DNA from: Lates calcarifer
Lineage: Eukaryota; Chordata; Actinopteri; Centropomidae
Length of the DNA: 64,000 nucleotides
Reading direction: 5' to 3'
Assembly (NCBI RefSeq): GCF_001640805.2
Contig: NC_066835.1
Location: forward strand, 4,515,563 to 4,579,562
Shown here one piece after another: positions 52,901-64,000 of the stretch (the first letter of the stretch is position 1; every line of letters starts with the position of its first letter). Position numbers and translations under genes: made by a program. The notes below the pieces were generated by a model that saw only the letters and a program-made list of their open reading frames with translations, was not told the DNA's origin and made no database searches.

Positions 52901-54396
52901 TTCAGCCAACACTGATGAGACCAATTTGCTTGAGAAAGTGCTTGACAGACAGATTATATTTTGGTCCTTATTTTCACTCCATAAGACTTTCTACCATAAA
53001 CCACCTGATCTGATTCTCCATCGGGGCAAACCAGGGGAGCTGGGAATAGGATTGTCTTTGTTTCGATTCCATTTTGTGATTAAGGGCTAATACTAAATAT
53101 ATGTTTAGAAGATACAAAGTAATTATCTCTAGCATTGCATGTTAAGGTCTTACAGTTTTCTGGAGACTGGAGACTTTCTTATTTAGTTAATTGGGAAGTG
53201 ACCTCCCTAACTCTTTGCTTGTGGTCACTTATTTTTAAGCAAAAATGTCAAGTATGATCATTTGCTTCCTGTTTTGTGACATGTTAACGGAATGTCTTTG
53301 GGTTTTGGACAGTTTGTCAGATAAAACAACAGATTTGAATTTTAGTTGCAGCCCTGGTGTACATGAGAATAACTTGTTGAGCATGTTTGTTCTGCATGCA
53401 CTCAAAGTAAGTGGGTATCCAATATTCAGTGTGGTCATAAGTGGAGAATTCAGGCAAATAGGAAGGAGTAAATCCTTTTGCAGTTCTCTGAATTTGATTA
53501 TAATAATATCCGTCAGTATGATTTTTTTTCCCCCATTAGTAGTTATTTCACCACGGTAACATCAAAAAAGACTGATTTACCCCAACTCTCCCTTCTGTCT
53601 GTCTGTTTTTCTGTCTGTCTCTCATCCTCTCTCTCTGAAGTGAATACCACATAAGCCTTTTAAGCCTTTGCCTTCTGCACTTATGTGACCTTAAATTTGA
53701 CTTCATCACATCCTCCCCTAGTCCCCCTTCCCAAATCATCAGTGGCTTTATACTTTATACATTAGTTATTTTAAATGGAAGAAGATTGTGGATCACCTGG
53801 TTCTGTAAGGTGTGTGTGCGTATGTGTGTGAATACACGCGTATGTGCTTGCTCCCTCTTTGACAAAGAGTTATTATCAGGATTTGGACATGCTCTGAAAA
53901 CTCTCTGAGTGCAGCAGGAAGAGAGAGAGAGCTCCACACTGAGGACCAGCCCTCATTCTTATTTTTAACCACTCCATTAATGTCTTTTCCTTCAATAACT
54001 CTCCGTATCTTCATCAATCCTTCCACGCTTGTCCCTCCTCGCCCTCTCTGATCCTTTGTGTCTATTTTTTTCTCTCACTGCCTCTTAAGATGGAAACACA
54101 TGAATTTTGAAACTTGAATTGGTTTGCATTGATCAGCAGCCTCTCCCAGACTAACAGTGGCAGTAAGGGCACAAAATGGAGCAAGTGGAGTATGGAGGAA
54201 CAGGATCGATGGTAGTAGAAGGTAGTAACATTGTTTTCCAACAAAGCAAGCAAATGTCTCCACTGTACCTGCCCAGCACTAAACAACAGACAAAGTTAGC
54301 AGCTAACTGGTGATCATAGCGTAGCTGTACTTAGCATTTGGCAGCCTTACAGTCAGATATGTTTTCTCAGGTGTTGGCGGGAACCAGATTAGAGCC

Positions 54397-54431
54397 AAAA
54401 CAAACAAACAAACAAACAAACAAACAAAAAA
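54397..54431. repeat. (CAAA)n repeat
   Basis: About eight CAAA/AAAC units. Confidence 0.93.
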
Positions 54432-56759
54432 ACATGCAGCATGCACATGAGCTCTACATGATTTCTATGTGGATGCTAATGTTGCAGTGTCTGCTGTGTT
54501 TGCCAAAAGTTCACTCTAAGGTGAAGGAGAGGTTTACAGCTAAGTTTGAGAGCTATAATAATTAGTCAAATAATCGGTTAGTTAATACTCAATAAAAATA
54601 GAAATAATATTCAGTGGTTTTCATAATCTCTGCGAATAGTTGAGCGAATATTTGTAACTGTTGACTGGACAAGAGATCTGAAGACCTCACCTCAGAGTCT
54701 AGGCTTGTGATGGACATTTTTTCACTGTTGACATTTTATTGCCCCAATTATTAGTTTATTAACCAAGAATCATTGGCAGATTAAAGGTCTTCAGGAAACA
54801 CTTACATTAACAACATCGGAGCTCTCTGCTCGTCCCTGAATGGACCAGCAATTTTTCAAAAGCGTCACTTCTCAGAACGCAGAACGCAATACATCTTGCA
54901 GTCACAGTTACTTACAGTCATCATCACCATAAGTGACAAGAAAGAGGAAAAAAAATAAGAGCCACAAATCTTCAATGAGCACAATCTCATTGAGAGATGC
55001 CAGACAAAGCAGGGCTATCACTTCTCCACAGCGTGTGACGGAGAGAAGTGATAGGTGATCATGGTGGAAGTTCCAGAAGGAGAAAAGCAAATTGTTGGGC
55101 AGAAATTATGGCAAATTGCGAGGGAGATGAAAACATGATGACCAGGAAGGGAGAAAAAGAAAGAAAAGAAATATGGATGAAAGGTATGAGCTGCCTGGCG
55201 TCTCAGGTGGCCTCTCAGATTGCTGCTTGCTTTGAGAAGACGCAACGGGATACTGAAAACACTCGAGTGAAGAAAAAAAAATCAATGGTGCCTGTCAGTT
55301 TTTTTTGATTTGTCGCCTTTTTTCCTACATGGCACCGGCTCTGTCTGCTTTATTCTAGTGTACTGCTGCATACCACTCCAACACCCCCTCCCTCTGCTGT
55401 CTACCCTCCCTTCTCTTCAGTCCCCTCTCTTTCTTTTCTCTCCCCCTCTCCCCATACCTCCTCCTCCCTTAATGACTGAGCTGTTGGCAGGCAAAGTGAA
55501 GGCGGCATTTTCTCATCTCATAAGATCATTAAACAGTCCACAGAAAAAGTCTGGCTCTCTAAAATTTTAGACTGGACTTTGGATTTATCTCCCTTCTAAC
55601 TGTCTCTAACTTTCTCTTTTTCACATTCCTTTTGCCTGTTTTCCCATTTTCCCTCCCTTCATCACGATCTGCTCTCCACCACTTTCTTTCTCCTTTCAGT
55701 TTATTGCAAGTAAAGTTTCGCTGATGTACTGTAACAGGCCTTTTATTAAAAACCTGATATTGGCCAGCCAGTATCATCACCCTGTGTGATGGTGGCGGTA
55801 CATCCCTGACCGCAGCAAGTCAATATGCTTTTAATATTTTTTATTTCACATGACTGTCCAGAGAAGTCATTCCAGCCTGGTGTGGGAGGATTTTACTCAA
55901 CAGTCTGTAAAATCTGCAGTGAAGCCTGCTTCAGTCTTCCTTAAGGAGAAGCTAACCCAACTCGAAGAATTAAATTACTTTTAGTGTCCACTGATGTGCT
56001 GAGGTGCTTCTAAGGGGTTTCGGGGGCAATAAAATGGCATCATAAAAGAATCCAATTATAATGTTGGCACAAAATACCAGCTACTGGCAACTTAAATGAA
56101 AAATAAATTCAGAATCAGCCTTCATGGGTTTAAAGTTTTCACGGTGTAGTTTCTCAGCTCTCACTTATTATTGTTACACTCAACTCACAGACCTAAACAT
56201 CTGTTTACTGAAAGATAAACCTGGGCAATCTTTCAAAAGGTTTTACAGCCCACAGGTTTTACTAGAGATTTATGTTTATTTCTTGTGTTGATTTACTTTA
56301 TTGTGCCAGTTTTTTTTAAAACTCTTTGTCCATTTGAACATTTCTATCCTATGTTCATTATAATCTTTCAGTCATCCCTTGCTCTGTGAAACACTTTGTA
56401 ACTTTGTACAAATAAGTTATCATTGTTAAAGTTATTATTAGACTCATCAAAAACTTCATCAGGGTGACAAAAATAGTCTTTCTGCTGCATGATTAAAAAA
56501 AAAAAAAAGATATGTGTCCTATTTTATCCCACATGTGACTCTTATTTCCTAATCTAACCCTGAGAGCCAGGAGTGGCATCTCATTTTAGCTCCATTTTTG
56601 TGTCATACAAAAAGTGCAAAGTTATTTCTGGCCAGTTTTGGGCAAGTTAATGTAATCTGTGCCTCTTAACATATGAATCATTTAAAAAATTACAGTAGTA
56701 ATTACTCACTTACAAAAGTAATTAATCAAATCCTTCACTCCCATAAAAATATATTCTAT

Positions 56760-57265
56760 ATTAAAAAGATCAGTGTGTAACATTTACAGGGATCTGTTGG
56801 CAGACATGAAATATAATATACATAAGTATGTTCTATGTATAATCAAAAAATTAATAATGATTGTGTTTTCATTTGCTTAAACAGAGCTATTTATGTCTAC
56901 ATATGTAGCAGGTCCTCTTCCACAGAGTTCGCCATGTTGCATCACCATGTTTCTACGGTAGCCTGACTGGACAAACAGAACGTCTGTCGCCTTTTTTTAA
57001 CATTGACACCACAGCTTGTATACAAAAGATGAAGAAGACGAAGAGGTAGAAAGGAGGGAGGACAGTCAGCTATGTCAGTTATTACCTATAGTTTTACAGA
57101 CTAACAACTAAATATAGCTTCTAAATATAACTATATAAATGAACCTCTCATTTGACAGACCAGGCGATGTGGTAGTAAACGCCATTTTGTCACCTGACAG
57201 CCACCGTAGACTCTCTGACATGCATGGAAAGGGAGGGGTAATGAACTGGTGCACTGGTCCTTTTA
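56760..57265. repeat. Probable MITE-like interspersed repeat
   Basis: The left edge reads 'aaaaagatcagtgtgtaaca' and the right edge, complemented, reads 'gtaaaaggaccagtgcacca', a weak terminal inverted repeat. The interior ('caggtcctcttccacagagt', 'catcaccatgtttctacggt') matches a non-coding element I recall as frequent in percomorph fishes. No second copy is in the window and the family name was not confirmed. Confidence 0.5.
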
Positions 57266-58621
57266 CTTGAATAGAAATAGAGGCTAACTGCCTCCCCACA
57301 CCTCTGATCCCTTCACCAAGCTAACATGCACTGGAAAAGTCTGTCCATTTAACTCACAGAGACAAAACTGATATCAAGAGTAGTGAAGTGTAATTGCGAT
57401 TAGCAAACTGTGATGTTTGTGGCAACTGGTGTTTTTATTGTCCAATGTGCATGTTGTAATGTTAAATGACTTGGGTTTTTGACAGATTGTCTGTGTGGTT
57501 TCTTACAGCAGCTCCATGACTCAAATGTGATGATAACACATAAGAGGAACAAATTGGGGTCAATAGACAGATATTCTCCACATCGTCGACTCACGACAGG
57601 GCTGGACAACAACAACTAACAAGCACTGGGCACTTAGACTGGAGCGATGGATTAGTGTTTTATGCCTCAGGATGGAGGGATGAACGATAAAGGGATAGTT
57701 TGAAGGGATTGGAACTGGGGTTTGGGTTTTAGGGGCTGCAGGGGATTAAAACAACTGTGGCTGGTGAGAACAGAAACATTTTTACTATGCTGTGACCCTC
57801 AGACCAACAGGGAGGCATGCAATGAGCTTTCACAGATCACAGCTGGATCAAAGACGGGAAAAAAAGAAAAACGATCGGGGTGAGTGTGTGTGTGTGGGGG
57901 GTGGTGTGTGTGTGAAAAGGTCAGTGTGTTAAAATACGATTTGTCGTGTACTTGTAGAAACTGGCAGCCTATCTGTCAATTTACACTGTCACTTTCTGTG
58001 ATTTGGTCCCCAAGGGCTTTGTCAAACCTGTAGCAATGATCTAACACCACCTCTGGCGGCCATGCTGGAGGTCCTTAGCCTATAGAAGGCACTTGTGTTT
58101 CCAGCCAAGCTAGCAACACTGAACAGGCACAGTAAATTCCCTTAATGATGTAAGAGCTATTTTCATTGTATATTGTGGTCAGTTCTGTATCTTAATTATT
58201 CCGGTTTGTTAACTGTTACCTTACGATACCTTAGAACTTGCATCGGAGAAAAAGTTCATTCTGGACATCATGTTTTTCCAGAGCTTTCAACCATAACACA
58301 TGGTCTTCATCAGTGACGTACCGTTTTATCAGTTTGTAATGTAGTGCAGTCTGTTGACATGCAAGCTAGCTGTTACGTTATTCATGGTACTTTTACAATT
58401 ACTTAATAGAAGCTTCCTTCACCTCAGAGAGGTGAACATGAAGCCTATTTGATAACGAGTTTTTGTAATTAACAACTGGACAACATTTGGCAGGTGGCTA
58501 AGGTGTAACATTATTAATGATGGTGTTAGGTGTCACTGAAATTGTTTTTGTGACGTTAAAGACTCTTGCTGTATGTGGTCCCAATGGGGGGGATCATTTT
58601 CACTTCCCTGGCATTAGTTTC

Positions 58622-58640
58622 TATATATATATATATATAA
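58622..58640. repeat. (TA)n microsatellite
   Basis: About nine TA units. Confidence 0.9.
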
Positions 58641-60026
58641 TGTGTATATATAATAAAGTGTTTCAATAACTGGTCCAGATCAGCACTTTTGAAATGTATA
58701 AAATTCAAATGGCTATTTGGTCTGATTGTTTTAATGTATGCTCATTCAACCAAAACTATAGACATGTCAGTAGTCCTATATATACAGTGTATATATGTAT
58801 TGTCTCAGGCTGAGATACTTTTCTTTTTATTCACTTACCGGTACTTCTATTCACTTTTGCTACAAGCCAATTAAGGTGAAGGTTTGCTCTGTTCTGTATG
58901 TCCATGTGCCATCAGGAAACATTAGTAGCTGTAATTAAGGCATCTTTATCTCTCCAATTAAATCTCATCCTCTCCTCCAAGCTTTTCTTCTTACACACCC
59001 CCAACCCACCAGCCACACACTGACACACAGAGAGAGAGAGAGGTACAGACTGTTTGTTTTGCGGCTGTGTTCTCCACCTGACAATTGGACAGCGTTGGCG
59101 GCTATTATTAATTTTCTGCAGGTACTAAAAACTGTGTGCGTCAGTGTGTGTGTGACAGGTCTGTGTTTTCCAAACATTCATCTGAGGCACAGCGGCGCGC
59201 TTGGTCTGCTCTCAGCCCGCAGATTACTGCTTTATAGCGAGACCTACTGACTTCACATATGATGTAGCTTTCAGCGCTGCAGGCACCATTCACTTACTCC
59301 TGAGAGAGAAATTAATTTGTGTGTATCTTTATCTATTGTGTGTGTGCATGGCTCAAGAGTCACCCACTAAGCTGGGTGGCTTAGTGGTATCTGAGGTGAG
59401 GAAATATAGAGAAACCATTTTGTTGCTTGAGATTTTTATCGACAGGTGGAAATGCAGTCTAGCAAATCATACCAAGGCACATTTCGGATATGAGCTATTT
59501 GTGCCAGGTGGAAAAGGGCCATTATATTGTTTCCTAATCCTCGGTGTGTGCAGCATTCTTCAGTCCCCAAACAGAAAAGAGGGAAGCATAATTGATGGCT
59601 ACAGTTCTCCCTTCAGTAGCCTGGGAATTGGCTGCAAGCATTACTGTCAATGTACAAGCATTTGCTCTAATGCCTTCAGGATGAGGGACTTAATATGAGT
59701 CTAATTTTATTAGCTGAGTAAAGAGACGATCGGGCGTGTGGGTTTTGTCTCTGCGTACGTGACGCTCTCACTGGGCAGCAATAAACACCTGCATCACCCA
59801 CACCGACCACCTCATATGCATCACACATACACCCTTAGACTTTCCCAAGTTCATATAAACACAAACAGGCTTGTACTTGTTCTCACTTCTTGCTCACACA
59901 CACACACACAATGCACATAAACACACAGAGTTGTTGGTATAATTACCCAGCATGACTGAGAAGAGGTCAGAAAGGTCAGACGAGTCTCATCAGAGCCACA
60001 GTGATACTGTAATTTAAATCAGCATT

Positions 60027-60046
60027 CACACACACACACACACACA
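60027..60046. repeat. (CA)n microsatellite
   Basis: About ten CA units. Confidence 0.92.
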
Positions 60047-60344
60047 GAAGCAAACACTGTGATGGTTGAACACAGGGTAATTAGCTGTCTAGTGCAAGGT
60101 AGCAAAGTTAACAAGCACAAGTTTTTTGCCTCTTTTTTTTTATACAAAGCTGTAGCCTACACTTACTTACTTACTTACTTAGTGTCATATCAACATATTA
60201 CTAATAATGTCATAGTAAAATACTTGTGGAAAAAAAAAACTAAACAACAACAACAACAAAAAAAACAATAACTAACAAATACCTGAAAAATTCAGGTCTT
60301 TTAATGTCTAAATTAAGGGATGGTTTTCATGATTTTCAATTTTG

Positions 60345-60515
60345 AGGTTTTTACCCATTAACACTTACCCATTTAGCTAACTTTTTCCTGTTGTTTCCAG
60401 TCCTTATGCTAAGATAAGGTAACTGGGTGCTGGCTGTAGCCTCATATTTGTTTACAAATATAAGAGTGGTATCGATCTTCTCTGCCAGAAAGCAAATAGG
60501 CATATTAACATTTCA
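60345..60515 (-). repeat. MITE-like inverted-repeat element, partial copy 3
   Basis: Its complement reads 'agaagatcgataccactctt', 'gaggctacagccagcaccca', 'ttagcataaggactggaaac'. That is the same left-half order seen in the copies at 5.2 and 47.25 kb. The other half is absent. Confidence 0.55.
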
Positions 60516-60714
60516 TTTAAAAATGGTATCACTATAACCTATTAATCTGTTAACTATAATCTGAAAATTAAAATACATTATCATTAATTGGTAAATTAAT
60601 GGAACTTCGAGGTAAAAAATGTGGTTTCCTAGTAACAGTCTCGGTAGATAGTTGCGTCACTGAAATCGTGTTTTGTCAGGCAGGTTGAGCCGAGATGAAG
60701 ATTAGGAGATCTGG

Positions 60715-60719
<5 letters not shown>

Positions 60720-60753
<34 letters not shown>

Positions 60754-60766
60754 CTCTCTCTCTCTC
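60720..60766. repeat. (CA)n(CT)n compound microsatellite
   Basis: About fifteen AC units followed directly by about eight TC units, 540 bases upstream of the first coding exon. Confidence 0.95.
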
Positions 60767-61309
60767 ATGCCACACAGCTGATTTGACACACAGACACACA
60801 GCTGTCCAGATAAACCCATAAATGTGATCAGTGGGCTAGCGCTTTACGTCACAGGGGTGTGTTCAGGATTATTTAATGTTTTGCAAATGTGATGCAGCAG
60901 TTAAAAGACTTGCTGAGTTGCATAACATCTCGTGTCAAGGGGACATACTGTGACAGGTTCGCTTCGATTTCATTAAAAAGAGGCAGAAAGTCATCATGTG
61001 AGTAGACATGTTGTCAGTTTCTCATTTTCTTGTATAGAACGGATTTCTGTTACTTTTCCATTGTTTTCTTGGTGATTTCATTTGCACAAACTCAGTTCTG
61101 TCTATTACAGTAATAGAACTGTAGCTGACAATCAACTGTCCCTGGTCTTGCTTTATAATTCCAACTTTCTATTTCCTTTAATATTTTGTCTCCAGTGACA
61201 CGCTTGCTGACCAACCTGTTTTCTGCTCTCACTTGTTGCCAGAGTTCATCCTCCTCTCTGCTTAATTGTTGCTGACCTGCTGTTTCTTCTATCTATCTCT
61301 GATTGACAG

Positions 61310-61382
61310 GTGTGAAAAGCGGCCTGGCTAGAGCTATAGTTGCTGTTGTTGTCAAGGAAACCGAGAGTCGTGTCCCGTTACT
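61310..61382 (+). other. 5' UTR part of hpca exon 2
   Basis: This segment runs from the acceptor (gattgacag|gtgtg) to the start codon. It contains no ATG, so the first AUG in exon 2 is the hippocalcin start. The context around the start has A at -3 and G at +4, favourable for initiation. Confidence 0.8.
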
Positions 61383-61478
61383 ATGGGGAAACAGAACAGC
61401 AAGCTGCGGCCAGAGATGCTGCAGGACCTCCGGGAGAATACTGAGTTCTCTGACCATGAGCTGCAGGAGTGGTACAAG
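61383..61478 (+). CDS. hpca: Hippocalcin-family calcium sensor, exon 2 (codons 1-32)
   Basis: First coding exon of a neuronal calcium-sensor protein of the visinin-like group (hippocalcin, HPCAL1, neurocalcin). The protein is a myristoylated EF-hand calcium/myristoyl switch that moves to membranes when calcium rises and acts in neurons. The frame starts [13 protein letters not shown], giving the N-myristoylation site (Gly2, Ser6), and runs to ...ELQEWYK at the donor aag|gtatgt (61479), phase 0. Residues Met12, Asn19 and Ser23 agree with mammalian hippocalcin as I recall it; HPCAL1 has Val, His and Thr there, and neurocalcin delta differs more. That favours hpca over hpcal1 or ncald, although Asp24-His25 is shared with HPCAL1. 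The start is fixed by family agreement, a good start context and lack of an upstream ATG in the exon. Confidence 0.93.

Positions 61479-64000
<2,522 letters not shown>

Larger units (their letters stand above)
36214..61309 (+). other. Intron 1 of hpca (inferred), about 25 kb
   Basis: The intron is bounded by gtaagg at 36214 and by a branch-like ctgac (61272-61276), a pyrimidine-rich tract and gattgacag ending at 61309. It contains simple repeats and several transposon remnants listed separately, but no coding exon that I can support. Long open frames such as 59201-59698 (165 codons, + strand) show no recognisable domain. Some non-repetitive stretches (37.64-37.79, 48.29-48.45 and 59.4-59.76 kb) could be conserved regulatory DNA, which cannot be judged from one genome. 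Confidence 0.55.

Overview
The window is vertebrate nuclear DNA, almost certainly from a ray-finned (teleost) fish. The evidence is a spliced neuronal calcium-sensor gene of vertebrate type, long AT-rich introns, very frequent (CA)n/(TG)n microsatellites, and remnants of transposon families common in teleosts (Tc1-like, hAT-like, L2/Maui-type LINE tails, inverted-repeat MITE-like elements). There is no sign of prokaryotic or viral gene organisation.

The one clear gene is the 5' part of a hippocalcin-family gene on the + strand, most likely hpca. A GC-rich, CpG-containing promoter and probable non-coding exon 1 lie at about 35.5-36.2 kb. They are followed by a 25-kb first intron, the ATG-bearing exon 2 at 61.3-61.5 kb (codons 1-32), a 2.1-kb intron, and exon 3 at 63.57-63.85 kb (codons 33-126). 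The C-terminal third, including the fourth EF hand, lies beyond the window. The link between exon 1 and exon 2 is inferred from strand, position and splice sites; no transcript was available.

Between 1 and 35 kb I found no complete gene. One cluster at 25.78-27.32 kb looks like the 3' end of a small-intron spliced gene on the + strand. It shows several canonical splice sites, reading phases that match across three successive junctions, a stop codon and a following AATAAA. Its first junction does not join in frame, so it may be a pseudogene, and I cannot identify its family. It is the most interesting unexplained item here.

The rest is intergenic or intronic sequence with repeats. These are an internally deleted Tc1-like element (6.2-6.6 kb), a palindromic repeat with a nested direct repeat (13.8-14.4 kb), a hAT-like element with an open transposase fragment on the minus strand (30.0-30.75 kb), three L2/Maui-type tails, two or three copies of an inverted-repeat family, a minisatellite-like duplication rich in GGTTAG, and many simple repeats. 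Most long open frames in these regions look like chance. I saw no CRISPR array, operon, tRNA/rRNA gene or convincing novel system.
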